Positions 32,947 to 45,496 of a stretch of DNA of 64,000 nucleotides are shown piece after piece. The position numbers and the translations under genes are program-made. The stretch spans positions 1-64,000 of the forward strand of contig JBOHUC010000055.1 in NCBI GenBank assembly GCA_050733935.1, given 5' to 3'. Positions within the stretch are counted from its first letter, which is position 1. The number at the start of each line of letters is the position of its first letter. The stretch comes from JBOHUC01 sp050733935 (GTDB lineage: Bacteria > Eisenbacteria > RBG-16-71-46 > DASYSL01). The notes under the pieces were generated by a model that worked only from the letters and a program-made list of their open reading frames with translations, searched no databases and had not been told where the DNA came from.

Positions 32947-34193
32947 TCGAGAGGATTGAGGGCGGTACGGCCCTTTCGCACTTCGAAGTGCAGGATCGTG
33001 CCCTTGAGCGATCCCGAGTCGCCGGCGCGCGCGATCGTCTGACCGCCCGAGACCTGCTGGCCGCGCGAGACGAGCACGTCGGAGCAGTGCGCGTACAGCG
33101 TGTAGTAGCCGCTCCCGTGATTCAGGATCACCATCTGCCCGTACGAGCCGTAGTCGTCGCTCGTGAAGTCCACCCGACCCGCCGCGACTGCGCGGATCGC
33201 TTCGCCCTGCGATGCCCGCACGTCGATGCCGTTGTTGAACGTCACCGTGCCGAAGCGCGGATGTTTCTCGTTGCCGAACTGTCCAGCGAGCTCACCCCGG
33301 AGCGGCCAGTCGAGCTGGCCCTTCGCGCGCTCGAAGTCCCCTTCGTAGGGCGCGGGCGGAACCGGCACCTGCTCTCCCGCCTGCGCGCGACGGCGCTCCT
33401 CCTCCTCGCGGCGGCGACGCTCGAGATCGGCGAGCAGCGTCTGGATGCGGCGGGCGGTCTGCTCGAGCTCGGCCGCGGCCGCCTCGTATTCCTGGCGCTC
33501 AGTCTGGATCTTCGTCACCGAGGCCTTCTTGTTGACGGCGAGGCGGTCGAGCCGCTTCTGCTCGCGCTGCTTCAGATCGAGCGTCCGGTCCACCTGCTGA
33601 TGCGTCCGGTCGAGGCGCTTCTGATTCCACTCGATCTTCTCCTTCTCCTCGGTGATCCCGAGCAGAATCCGCCGGTCGAGCCGCGCGACGCGGGTGAGGA
33701 AGTCGAAGCGCGTGAGGAGCTGGGCGAAGGACTGGGCCGAGAGGAAGAACTCGAGCTCACGCGCGCGTCCGTACTTGTAGAGATTGCGCAGGCGCTCGGC
33801 GAGGCGGGAGCGTTGGTCGCGCAGCGCGGACTGCGAGCGCTCGAGCTCGCCGCGCACGACGCCGAGCTGCTGCTCGAGGTCCTCTTCGCGACGCGTGAGC
33901 TGGCCGATGTTTTTCCGCGTGTTGCGGAGCCGCGTTTCGGTCGTGCGGAGCTCCTTGAGCACCTTGCTCTCTCGTGCTTTGAGCTCCTGCGCGCGCCGGC
34001 GCTTCTCCGCGGCCTCCTTGCGGATGCGCTCGAGCTCCTTTCGCTGCGCCTCCTCGTCCATCTCCTCCTGCGCGAACGCAGGCGTAGCGCCGAACGTGTG
34101 CGCTCCGAGCCCGACGACCGCCAGTGTCCCCACGGTCCCAACGGCCCCCACGAGGAGGACCGAGCAGACGAACGCGAGGAACGGCGCGCGCAT
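32934..34193 (-). CDS. envC: EnvC-like murein hydrolase activator
   Basis: The 419-residue protein has a signal peptide (FVCSVLLVGAVGTVG, cleavage near AFAQ). A long coiled coil covers about 40-260 with Glu/Arg/Lys heptads. A Pro hinge leads to a C-terminal LytM/M23 domain (FGTVTFNNGIDV, HGSGYYTLYAHCSDV, ILHFEVRKG). The first metal ligand His of active M23 enzymes is replaced by Asn (NNGID), so it is degenerate, as in EnvC. That fits an amidase activator controlled by FtsEX. It starts at the last base of the ftsX stop (TGATG). Confidence 0.93.
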   Translation of the reverse strand: MRAPFLAFVCSVLLVGAVGTVGTLAVVGLGAHTFGATPAFAQEEMDEEAQRKELERIRKEAAEKRRRAQELKARESKVLKELRTTETRLRNTRKNIGQLTRREEDLEQQLGVVRGELERSQSALRDQRSRLAERLRNLYKYGRARELEFFLSAQSFAQLLTRFDFLTRVARLDRRILLGITEEKEKIEWNQKRLDRTHQQVDRTLDLKQREQKRLDRLAVNKKASVTKIQTERQEYEAAAAELEQTARRIQTLLADLERRRREEEERRRAQAGEQVPVPPAPYEGDFERAKGQLDWPLRGELAGQFGNEKHPRFGTVTFNNGIDVRASQGEAIRAVAAGRVDFTSDDYGSYGQMVILNHGSGYYTLYAHCSDVLVSRGQQVSGGQTIARAGDSGSLKGTILHFEVRKGRTALNPLEWLR

Positions 34194-35053
34194 CAGTGCC
34201 TCGCCCGGGTGAAGCGAACGAGGGCCAGGAGACTTCCGAGGAGGCCGAGGAACGCGGCGAACCCGAGGAAAGCGAGCGACCAGGTCCAGGGCAGGAAGAT
34301 GAGCGGAATCGGCCGGCCGTCGAGCGCGAGCCAGGCAATGCCAAGGAGCGCGAGTGCCGAGAGTCCCGCGAGCACGGCCACGAGAATTCCTTCGAGGACG
34401 AGCGGCGTCTGGATGAAACCGACTCCCGCGCCGACGAGCGCCATGATCCTCAAGATCTCCCGGCGCGCGACGATCGTGAGCCGGATCGTGTTCGCGACCA
34501 CGAACAGCACTCCGAGGGCGACCGCGATGCCGATGATCAGGTCGACGAGCGTGAGCGTTTCGATGAAGGCGTCGAGTCTTCGGACCCACTCACCGCCGAA
34601 GCGCACTTCCTCGACGAAGGTCTCCGAGGAGAGCGTGTCCGCGAGGCGCTCCATCGCTTCGAAGTGCAGGAACTCCGGGCGAAGCTTGATCCGGATCGAA
34701 GCCGGGAGCGGATTCTGCCCGACCGCTTCGAGGAGCTCCGTTCCTCCGAGCTCGCGCGCGAACTCCTCCCACGCCTGCTCGCGCGTGACGAGCGTCGCCT
34801 GGCCGTAGAGGGCCGTCAGCTTGCTGACGAGGGCGTCGACTTCGTCCTTCGGAGCCGAGTCGCGGAGGTAGACGACCACTTCGCGCCGATCGCCCAGGGA
34901 CGAGAGCGTGACGCGCGCGTTCGCGGTCAGGAGGAGGAACACGCCGAAGACGAGCAGCGCTCCGGTCAGGCTCGCGAGGGCCGTGAGCGTCATCGAGCGG
35001 TGATGCCAGAGGCTCCGCCACGCCTCCGCGAGGAACCAGACGAAGCGACTCAC
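34193..35053 (-). CDS. ftsX: Cell-division membrane protein FtsX
   Basis: The 286-residue protein has four membrane helices (about 22-42, 165-190, 215-240, 255-278), a large extracytoplasmic loop after helix 1, and the FtsX_ECD/MacB-like fold (LFVVANTIRLTIVARREIL, a typical FtsX cytoplasmic-edge motif). FtsX relays FtsE ATPase cycles to EnvC in the periplasm. GTG 35053 overlaps the ftsE stop by 4 bases. Confidence 0.95.
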   Translation of the reverse strand: MSRFVWFLAEAWRSLWHHRSMTLTALASLTGALLVFGVFLLLTANARVTLSSLGDRREVVVYLRDSAPKDEVDALVSKLTALYGQATLVTREQAWEEFARELGGTELLEAVGQNPLPASIRIKLRPEFLHFEAMERLADTLSSETFVEEVRFGGEWVRRLDAFIETLTLVDLIIGIAVALGVLFVVANTIRLTIVARREILRIMALVGAGVGFIQTPLVLEGILVAVLAGLSALALLGIAWLALDGRPIPLIFLPWTWSLAFLGFAAFLGLLGSLLALVRFTRARH

Positions 35054-35745
35054 GCGATCACCCCCGCGGCCGCGGTCCGGGCGTCGGAGACGATTCGGCC
35101 GTCCCGCATGCGGGTGAGACGCGCTCCGCGGGCGGCGCACTGGCTCGCGAGCGATTCATCGTTGGTCGCGAGGACGATCGAGGTTCCGGCCGAGTGCGCC
35201 TCGAACAGAAGGTCGACGATGCCGCTCGACGCGTCGGCGTCCAGGTTTCCGGTCGGCTCGTCCGCGAACACGACGAGCGGGCGGTTCACGATCGCACGCG
35301 CGAGGGCCGCGCGCTGCTTCTCGCCGCCCGAGAGCTCGCGCGGAAACGCCCGCGCGCGACCGAACAGGCCGACGCGCCCGAGCACTTCGTCGACGCGCTT
35401 CACGAGCGCCTCCCGCTCCCAGACGTCCTGGATGCGGAGCACGAGCGCGATGTTCTCGAACAGGTCCCGGTCGTCGAGCAGCTTGAAGTCCTCGAACACG
35501 ATGCCGAGCGTGCGCCTGAGCTGCGCGCGCTGGCCCACGCTCGTGCGACCGGAAACGAAACTCCCCACCTGGACCTGGCCCTCGGTGGGGAGCTCTTCCA
35601 TCGTGAGGAGACGAAGCAGCGTCGTCTTGCCCGCGCCGCTCGGCCCGAGGAGGACGCAGAATTCGCCTTCGCCGACCTCCCAGGACACGTCCGCCAACGC
35701 CTGCTGCGTTCCGTAGCGCTTCGCGGCCCGGGTGAGTCGGATCAT
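35050..35745 (-). CDS. ftsE: Cell-division ATP-binding protein FtsE, with altered catalytic loops
   Basis: The 231-residue ABC ATPase has Walker A GPSGAGKTT (34-42), signature LSGGEKQR and Walker B VVFADEP with the catalytic Glu. Two normally conserved residues differ: the Q-loop has Glu (VFEDFKLL where VFQD is usual) and the H-loop has Asn (LATNDESL where ATHD is usual). The genomic context ftsE-ftsX-envC is nevertheless classical. ATPase activity may be slow or depend on other residues. The C-terminus is short of the extra helix of E. coli. Confidence 0.94.
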   Translation of the reverse strand: MIRLTRAAKRYGTQQALADVSWEVGEGEFCVLLGPSGAGKTTLLRLLTMEELPTEGQVQVGSFVSGRTSVGQRAQLRRTLGIVFEDFKLLDDRDLFENIALVLRIQDVWEREALVKRVDEVLGRVGLFGRARAFPRELSGGEKQRAALARAIVNRPLVVFADEPTGNLDADASSGIVDLLFEAHSAGTSIVLATNDESLASQCAARGARLTRMRDGRIVSDARTAAAGVIA

Positions 35746-35778
35746 GGCGCGCCCCCTGAACGATCGATGCTCGATGAA

Positions 35779-37215
35779 CTATCGATACTCGATTTGCGCC
35801 TTCTTGCGGAGGTCTGCGACGAACGTCTCGTACTGCGATTGCATCCTCGCCCGCCGGACCATTTCGGGCAGCTGTTCCTTGACCTCGTCGGCCTTGTACG
35901 GCCGTTCGGCTTCGCGATCGAGAACTTTGAACAAATGAAAGCCCTGAGGGTTGAGAAGAATCGGGCTCAGCTGCCCCACTTCCGTGGTGTCGAGCGCCGC
36001 GCGGAAGTCGGACGAGAACACGGTCATCGGCACGAAGCCCAGGTCTCCGTCGGGTCCCGCCGGGCCCTTGTACTTCGAGTAGCGGCGCGCCAGCGTACCG
36101 AAGTGAACCCCCTTGGCGGCCTGCGCGCGCACTTCCTCGATTTGCTTGAGCGATCGATCCTGGTCGGCGCGGGTCGGCGTGACGCCGAAGAGGATGTGGC
36201 GGGCGTGGATCTCGCCCTTCGCCGCGTCGGCCTCCTCGACCTTGATGAGATGGAAGCCGAACGGCGTGCGCACCGGGTTCGAGACCTGGCCCACGGGCAG
36301 CTTGAACGCGGCCTCCTCGAACGTCGAGTCGAGCGTTCCGCGCTTGAACCACCCGAGGTCCCCGCCGTTCTTCGCCGTGCCCGTGTCGTCCGAGAGCTCC
36401 TGTGCCAGGCGCGAGAACGGCTCGCCCTTCTTCACGCGCGCGAGGGCTTCGTTCGCTTCCTTCCGGGCCGCGACCCACGCGGCCGAATCCGCCTCGACCG
36501 GAATCAGGATGATCTGGACGTGGATCGCCGACGGGCGCTTCGGAAACTCGTTCGGATGCTCGTTGAAGTACTTCTCGGCCTCGGCCGGCGTCACTTCGCC
36601 GCCCTTCTCGAGGCGGGAGCGCAGGAGCTGGTTGGCGAGAAGCTGGCGCCTCACGTCGTCGCGATAGCGGTTCTTGAGATCGGCCTCGGTCAGGCCTTCG
36701 CGCCGGAGCTCCTCCTGGAACGCGGCATCCGATCCCACGCGCTTCCGCGCGTCGGCGATCGCCTCGTTCACGTTCTTCTCCACCTCCGCGTCGCTCACCG
36801 AGATGTTCTGGCGCTTGGCCTCGCTCACGATCACCTTCTCGTCGATCAGCCGGTCGATGACTTCGCGGCGGAGCTGGGCGACGCCGGCCGAATCGGGCCT
36901 GAGGTTGTTCTGCACCAGGAACAGGTAGACCTGCTCGTCCACCTCGCTCTGCAGGATGACCTCGTCGTTCACGGTCGCCGCGACGCCGTCCATGCGCTCG
37001 CCGCGCGCGGACGGAACGGCCGGGGCCCCGGTGGGCGTACCCGGGCGCGACGGCGGCGGAGACGGCGGGGTGCCTCCGGCCGGAGGCGCCTGCGCGCGCG
37101 CGTCCGTGCGAAGTCCCGGACCCGGGATGCCCGCGATCGAAGCGAGGGCAACGACAAGTGCGGCCGCGAGGGCCGTGATGCGCGGAACGATCCGCGCGTT
37201 CGGTGCCTGGTTCAT
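35779..37215 (-). CDS. surA: SurA-type periplasmic peptidyl-prolyl isomerase and chaperone
   Basis: The 478-residue protein has a signal peptide (ALAAALVVALASIAG), a Pro-rich linker, then an N-terminal SurA chaperone domain (ATVNDEVILQSEVDEQ) and two parvulin domains: one near 225-320 (DTGTAKNGGDLGWFKRGT, SNPVRTPFGFHLIKVEE) and one near 330-430. SurA escorts unfolded barrel proteins. Its ATG overlaps the stop of the lipoprotein paralogue upstream by 4 bases, so two chaperones are produced together. 33 bases separate it from ftsE. Confidence 0.92.
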   Translation of the reverse strand: MNQAPNARIVPRITALAAALVVALASIAGIPGPGLRTDARAQAPPAGGTPPSPPPSRPGTPTGAPAVPSARGERMDGVAATVNDEVILQSEVDEQVYLFLVQNNLRPDSAGVAQLRREVIDRLIDEKVIVSEAKRQNISVSDAEVEKNVNEAIADARKRVGSDAAFQEELRREGLTEADLKNRYRDDVRRQLLANQLLRSRLEKGGEVTPAEAEKYFNEHPNEFPKRPSAIHVQIILIPVEADSAAWVAARKEANEALARVKKGEPFSRLAQELSDDTGTAKNGGDLGWFKRGTLDSTFEEAAFKLPVGQVSNPVRTPFGFHLIKVEEADAAKGEIHARHILFGVTPTRADQDRSLKQIEEVRAQAAKGVHFGTLARRYSKYKGPAGPDGDLGFVPMTVFSSDFRAALDTTEVGQLSPILLNPQGFHLFKVLDREAERPYKADEVKEQLPEMVRRARMQSQYETFVADLRKKAQIEYR

Positions 37216-38702
37216 GCCTTTTCCCCGTCCTCCGGCGGAAGCGGCCACGGGATCGCCTTCAGCGCCTCCTCGTCGATCTCGGGCTTGATCTCGGCCTTGA
37301 GCCGCTCGACCTCCGCCTTGAGCCTCTCCTGCCCCTGCTTCTGCATCTGCTCGTTCTGCCACTGGCTCACGATCTGCTGCTGGACGACCGGCGGCAGGTT
37401 GTTGAAGCGAATCGCGGAGGCGTTGGGCGCCCCCATCGCGGTCACCATCTGCCGCGTGATCGAATCGAGCATCGCGGGCGTCGGCGGCGCGATCGGCACC
37501 GGACGCGGAAGCGACTCGATGTACTTCTGGACGAGGAACGCGGTCTTGGCCTGCGAGATCTGGCGCTCCACCTCGGGGCTCTTGTCGAGACCCTCCTTCT
37601 TCGCCTCGGCGATCAGGATGTCGCTCATCGCCTTGCCTTCGACGAACTGGCGCATGAGGTCGCTCCTCGTGGAGGGCGGACGCTCGTTCATCGGAGCCGC
37701 TGCGATGTCTTTGAGCAGGTCGGTCACCGTGTACTTCCGTTCGAGCCACGTGCCGAGAACCTGCGAGAGCTGATCGCTCGTGATCCCGGCCTTCGTCGGA
37801 TCGGTCGCAAGGAAGAGCTCGAGCGAATCGGGCACCGCGACGAGCGGACCGTCGACGACCTCCCATCCCGGCCCTTCGATCTTCACGTGCGCCTTGTCCT
37901 TGAGCCCCGAGAGATACTTCTCGGCCAGCTCGCCGCGCTTCTTGTTCTCGAGCATCCGAATGACGTCGGCCTTCGCAACGTCCCACGGCTGCGCGTTCTC
38001 ATGGGGGCGAATGTCGAGCACCTTGAACACGTACGAGCCGGTGCGCTGAGTGACTGGCTTCGAGCGCTCGCCCTTCTTGAGCGGGGCCACGGCCTGCTCG
38101 AACACGCTCGGGAGCTGCCCGAGCGTGACCCAGTTCTGCACGCGGCCGCCGTTCGAGGCGGTCTCCGGATCCTGCGAGCCCGTCCGCGCGACTTCCTCGA
38201 ACGCCTCGCCGCGGTCGAGCCGTGCGACGAGCGAAGGCATGAGCGTCGTGTCGGTGACCATGATGAGCGCGAGCTGGTACTCGTTCTTCTGCGCGTCGAA
38301 GTAGAGCTTTGCCTCGCTCTCGCTCACCTTCGCGACGTCGCCGATCTTCTTGTCGTAGAGCGCGTCGGGCAGGATGCGCGGCAGGAGGTCGGTGTCGATC
38401 TTCGTGTACGCCGTGTCCTTGTCGAAGCCCTTTCGGATTGCGGCTTCGGCGAGTACTTCGTAGGCGAGCACGTCGTCGAACAGCGCGCGCTTCTGCGCAC
38501 TCTCGGGCAGCGACAGATACGGCTGCACGACTTCACTCCGGCGCGCGTACGCCTCGAAGTCGGCGACCGTGAGCGTGCGCGATCCGGTGGTCACGAGCGT
38601 GGGCGAGGACTTCTTGCCGCAACCCGCGAGGAGGACGCCCGCGAGCGAACAGGCCGCCAGCAGGGCGAGAAAACGGCGATCGGAACCCCTCAAACGGGTC
38701 AT
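37212..38702 (-). CDS. PpiC/SurA-type lipoprotein foldase
   Basis: The 496-residue protein is a lipoprotein: LAACSLAGVLLAGC with Cys at 28, then a Gly-Lys-Lys-Ser linker. Its N-terminal region is SurA-like (TVADFEAYARRSEVVQ). The parvulin core has QLALIMVTDTT, SNGGRVQNWVTLGQLPSVFEQA and GSYVFKVLDIRP. A second helical SurA-like region follows (TPKAGITSDQ region). Catalytic parvulin residues are partly changed, so it may act mainly as a chaperone. It shares a coupled start with surA. Confidence 0.88.
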   Translation of the reverse strand: MTRLRGSDRRFLALLAACSLAGVLLAGCGKKSSPTLVTTGSRTLTVADFEAYARRSEVVQPYLSLPESAQKRALFDDVLAYEVLAEAAIRKGFDKDTAYTKIDTDLLPRILPDALYDKKIGDVAKVSESEAKLYFDAQKNEYQLALIMVTDTTLMPSLVARLDRGEAFEEVARTGSQDPETASNGGRVQNWVTLGQLPSVFEQAVAPLKKGERSKPVTQRTGSYVFKVLDIRPHENAQPWDVAKADVIRMLENKKRGELAEKYLSGLKDKAHVKIEGPGWEVVDGPLVAVPDSLELFLATDPTKAGITSDQLSQVLGTWLERKYTVTDLLKDIAAAPMNERPPSTRSDLMRQFVEGKAMSDILIAEAKKEGLDKSPEVERQISQAKTAFLVQKYIESLPRPVPIAPPTPAMLDSITRQMVTAMGAPNASAIRFNNLPPVVQQQIVSQWQNEQMQKQGQERLKAEVERLKAEIKPEIDEEALKAIPWPLPPEDGEKA

Positions 38703-38785
38703 CCGCGGACACTCCTTGGAGTCAGGCGGGAAGGGCGCAAGGCGGGGGCCGCCAGGGCGCGGCCAAGTTGCTTCGGTACCATCAC

Positions 38786-41700
38786 TTAGCCGGGCACGGT
38801 AGCAGACTCGACGAGGGCCTGCAAGAGCTTTCTGGACCGCTCCAGGAAGGCCTCGGAGTCGTCGGCCGTGTCCTTGAGCCGAACCCCCATCTCTCTACCC
38901 GAGAGGAACTCGAGCTTCTCCCCCGACTTGGTCAAGAGCGTGTGAGCCTGCCGTGGCGTGAGCGGCTTGAAGAGCCACATCTCGAACCGTCCGTGGTCGA
39001 GCTTCATCTCCGAGCAGCGCGCCTCGGCACCGAGAAGACGAATCCTCCTGAGTGCCAGGAGATGTCGCGCCGGTGCGGGTGGCTTCCCGAAACGATCCTC
39101 GATCTCCTCGCGAATCGCGTCCACGACGTCGACGCGTGTCGCAACCGCGAGCCGCCGGTAGAGCTCGAGCTTCTCCTCGTTGTCGGGCACGTAGTCCTCG
39201 GGCAGGAACGCGGGCCAGTCGGTCGTCAAGCGCGGCTCCGTGCGCTCCTCGTGCGGCACGCCCTTCAAGTCCGCGATCGTCTCCTCGAGGAGCTTCACGT
39301 ACAGATCGAAGCCCAGACCTAAGATGAAGCCGTGCTGCTCGGGGCCGAGAAGGTTCCCCGCGCCGCGAATCTCCATGTCCTTGAGCGCGATCTTGAAGCC
39401 CGCGCCGAGCTCGTCGAACGACTCGATGACCTTGAGACGCTTCTCCGCGTCCTCGGTCAGAACGCGCCGCTCGGGCACCATGAAATACGCGTACGCGCGG
39501 TGATGCGAGCGCCCGACGCGGCCGCGCAGCTGGTAGAGCTGTGCCAACCCGAACGTGTCGGCCCGGTGAACGAGGAGCGTGTTCACGCTCGGAATGTCGA
39601 GCCCCGACTCGATGATCATGGTCGAGACCAGGCAATCGAGATCGCGGTTCAGGAACTTGAGCATCACGCGCTCGAGCTCGTGCTCGCGCATCTGCCCGTG
39701 CGCGACGCCGAAGCGCATCTGGGGCAGGAGCCGCTCGAGCAGGGCCGCCACGGTCGTGATCGATTCGACCCGGTTGTGGACGAAGAACGCCTGTCCCCCG
39801 CGATCGAGCTCGCGCAGGAGCGCGTCCGCGATCAGCTCTTCCGAGTACTCGACGATCTCGGTGTGGATCGGGAGCCGGTCCTTGGGCGGGGTCTCGATGA
39901 GCGACATGTCGCGCGCGCCGGCGAGCGAGAAGTTGAGGGTGCGCGGGATCGGAGTCGCGGTCAGCGTGAGCACGTCGACCTGGGTGCGGAGCTTCCGCAG
40001 CCGCTCCTTGTGCGCGACGCCGAAGCGCTGCTCCTCGTCGATCACGACGAGCCCGAGATCGCGGAAGCGAACGTCCTTCGAGAGGATCCGGTGCGTGCCG
40101 ATCAGGATGTCCACGCCGCCCGCGGCCGTGCGATCGACCGTCTCCTTCTGCTGTTTGGGAGTGCGGAAGCGGGAGAGCATCTCGACCTTGACCGGATAGT
40201 CCGCGAGCCGCTCGCGGAACGTGTCGAAGTGCTGTTGGGCGAGGATCGTGGTCGGCACGAGCACCGCCACCTGCTTGTGATCCATCACGGCCTTGAACGA
40301 CGCGCGCACGGCGACTTCGGTCTTCCCGTACCCCACGTCGCCGCAGACGAGCCGGTCCATGGGCCTGGCACTCTCCATGTCCGACTTGACCTCGCCGATC
40401 GCGCGCTCCTGGTCGGGAGTCTCGTCGTAGATGAACGAAGCTTCGAGCTCGCGCTGCCAGACCGTGTCCGGACCGAACGCATGCCCCGGCATCGCGCGCC
40501 GGAGCGCGTACGTGCGGAGGAGCTCGCCGGCCATTTCTTCGATTGCCTTCCGGGCTTTGGCCTTCGTCTTCGCCCACGAGGTCGAGCCCAGTCGGTGGAC
40601 GGGCGGACGCGAGCCTTCTTCGGCTGTCCACTTGGAGACGAGCGAGAGCTGGCTCACCGGCACGAACAGCTTGTCACCCGAGCCGTACGCGATCTCGAGG
40701 CAGTCGGTCTCCTGAGCGTTCATCGTGAGGCGCTGGAGACCGCGATAGATGCCGATCCCGTGATCCTCGTGCACCACGTAGTCCCCCGGATCGAGCGCGT
40801 TCAACTCCGCGAGCGAGAGCCCTCCGGTCTTCTTGCGGCGCCGCACGCGCTTCCGGTAGCGCTCGAAGATCTCGTGATCGGTGAGGAGGGCGAAGCCCGC
40901 TTCGGCGCACGTGAAGCCATGCGCGAGGAGGCCGACGTCGAGGCGCGCCGGCACGGGCTCGAGCAGCTCCTCGAGGCGGTCGCGCTGGCCCGTGTTGTCG
41001 CACAGGATCTCGATCGCGTGGCCCTTCGCGTGGAGATCCGTGATGAAGCCGCGCACGAGATCGAGATTGCGTGTGAAGGCAGGTTGCGGGGACGTGGGCA
41101 CGCTGAACACGAGCTCGGGATCCGGGGTCTCGCCGCCGCGACGCGCGATCGGTCCCAGGCGCTCGAGGCGGGGCCGGGCGCCTGCGCCCGCAAGGGCGTC
41201 CTCGAAGCGTTCGAACAGCTCGGACGGCGGGGAGACGAGCGGAAAGTGCGCGACCGCCTCCGCGTGGAAGCGCTCGACGTCCTGATCGAGCCGCTCTCCG
41301 CGCTCCGCGAGGCGCTCGGGCTCGTCCGCCCACACGAGGGCGTCCTCCGGGACGTACGACCAGAACGACGTCAGGTCCTGTCCGTAGTGCCCTGCGACCC
41401 GCTCCATGCCTTCGAAGAAGAGCTCGCTCGTCATGCGCTCGATGTCCCGGCCCTCGCGGGCCGCGGCTTCGGCCGCGCGGTCTCCGGCCTGCGCCAGGCG
41501 CTCGAGCACTTCGGCGGCCTCGCCGGGAGAGAGCGCGATCTCGTAGCGCGGGAGGACAGTCGCCTCGCGCATTTGCTCGACCGAGCGCTGCGAGAGCGGA
41601 TCGAAACGGCGGAGCGAGACGAGCGTCTCGTCCTCGAACTCGAGCCGCCACGGGTCCTCGCTCCCGAGCGAGAAGAGATCGAGGAGCCCGCCGCGCACCG

Positions 41701-42276
41701 AGAACTGTCCGAGCGCGCTCACGATTGGAACGCGCTCGTAGCCGAGGCCGACGAGCCGGGCCAGGAGCTCGTCGCGGTCGTAGTCGCGTCCGACATGGAG
41801 CGTGAGCTCGTGCGACGTGAGCCGTTCGCTCGACAGCACCTTCTGTGCGATCGCGCGCAACGTCGTGACGACCACGCCGCGCTCGCCGCGCGCGAGGGCG
41901 GCGAGCGTTTCGAGCCGTTGAGCGGTCACCGCCGGATGGGGCGACGAGTGGTCGTAGGGCAGGATCTCGGGCTCGGGGAACGGCAGCACGCGGTCCTTGC
42001 CGAGGAAGTACTCGAGGTCCTCGCGCATCTCCTCGGCGCGTTCGCCGTCCGCGAGCACCCAGACGAACGTGCCGCCGAGCGTTCGGTGAAGAGCCGCCGT
42101 GAGCCACGCGGGGGCGGAGGCCGAGAGTCCGCGGACACCGGCCGCGCGGCCGGCTCCGCCTTCGCGCGCGAAACGAACGAGGCCGTCGAACGCCGGGAGA
42201 CGGCGGGCGGCGTCGATCAGGCGATCCGGAGTCGAAAGGGCGTGCGGCCGCTCGCGCGGCGCGTCCACCGCGTGAC

Positions 42277-42280
<4 letters not shown>
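38786..42280 (-). CDS. mfd: Transcription-repair coupling factor Mfd
   Basis: The 1164-residue protein is full length. It has a UvrB-homology region in the first 350 residues, a CarD-like RNA polymerase interaction domain (LNALDPGDYVVHEDHGIGIY), a RecG-type motor with Walker A GDVGYGKTE, DEEQRFG, and a TRG/C-terminal domain (TRCF). It removes RNA polymerase stalled at lesions and recruits UvrA. ATG 42280 overlaps the batA-like stop by 4 bases, a coupling not typical for mfd. Confidence 0.97.
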
Positions 42281-44553
<2,273 letters not shown>

Positions 44554-44571
44554 GGCTGGCGGTCGCGCGCG

Positions 44572-45486
44572 CTAGTGGAGCCGGCGCCGCTTCTCCAGGT
44601 AGTGGAACAGGGCCTGATCGTACGGCGTGGTCGTGTCGAGTGGAACGTAGTCGATCTGGCTCCGGCGGCACTCCATGCGATAGCGGTCCGCCCACGCGGT
44701 GAGACGCTCGCGGTAGTGCTTCTGGATCTCCCAGGGCTCGAGCGCCACCTCTTCCCCCGTCTCCTTGTCGACGAACGTCGCGGGCTCGCTGAAGTCGAAC
44801 GTCCACTCCGCGGGATCGAGGATGTGGAACACGATCACTTCGTGCTGGCGATGCCGGAAGTGGGCGAGCCCCGAGAGCACCGTATCGGGCGGCGCCAGGA
44901 GGTCCGAGAAAAGAAGGACGAGCCCGCGCCGGCGAATGCGCTCGGCCAGATGATGGAGCGACGCGCCGAGGGCGGTCTTCCCGCCGGGAGCCACGGCTTC
45001 GAGCTCGCGCAGGATCACGTCGAGGTGCGAGCGCCGCGCGCGCGCCGGAATGAAGCGCTCGATCTTCTCGGCGAACGTGAGGAGTCCGACCGCGTCCTGC
45101 TGGTGGATCATGAGGTACGCGAGTGCGGCCGCGAGCGAGCGCGCGTACTCGAGCTTCGAGATCCGGCCCGGCGACGAGCCGTAGCTCATGGACGCCGAAT
45201 GATCGAGCACGAGGTGGGCGCGGAGATTCGTCTCGTCCTCGTACTGCTTGACGTAGAAGCGGTCGGACTTCGCGTAGACCTTCCAGTCCACGGACCGGAG
45301 CGGATCGCCGGGCATGTACTGCCGGTGCTCGACGAACTCGACCGAGAAGCCGTGAAACGGACTCTTGTGGAGACCCGAGATGAATCCCTCGACCACGAGC
45401 CGCGCCTTGAGGTCGAGACGCCCCAGGCGGGAGACGACCTGCGGATCGAGGATTCCGCGAGCGGAGCGGCCGGTGGTCGAGGGCAT
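44572..45486 (-). CDS. DUF58 domain protein
   Basis: The 304-residue protein has the DUF58 signature (VEHRQYMPGDPLRSVDWKVY) and a vWA-like C-terminal half (LVLDHSASMSYG, LLTFAEKIERF). It is a conserved partner of MoxR ATPases. It follows moxR by 10 bases and precedes the BatA-like gene by 18 bases. Its activity is unproven; members probably present substrates to the ATPase. No membrane helix is present. Confidence 0.93.
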   Translation of the reverse strand: MPSTTGRSARGILDPQVVSRLGRLDLKARLVVEGFISGLHKSPFHGFSVEFVEHRQYMPGDPLRSVDWKVYAKSDRFYVKQYEDETNLRAHLVLDHSASMSYGSSPGRISKLEYARSLAAALAYLMIHQQDAVGLLTFAEKIERFIPARARRSHLDVILRELEAVAPGGKTALGASLHHLAERIRRRGLVLLFSDLLAPPDTVLSGLAHFRHRQHEVIVFHILDPAEWTFDFSEPATFVDKETGEEVALEPWEIQKHYRERLTAWADRYRMECRRSQIDYVPLDTTTPYDQALFHYLEKRRRLH

Positions 45487-45496
45487 GGCCGGGTGG

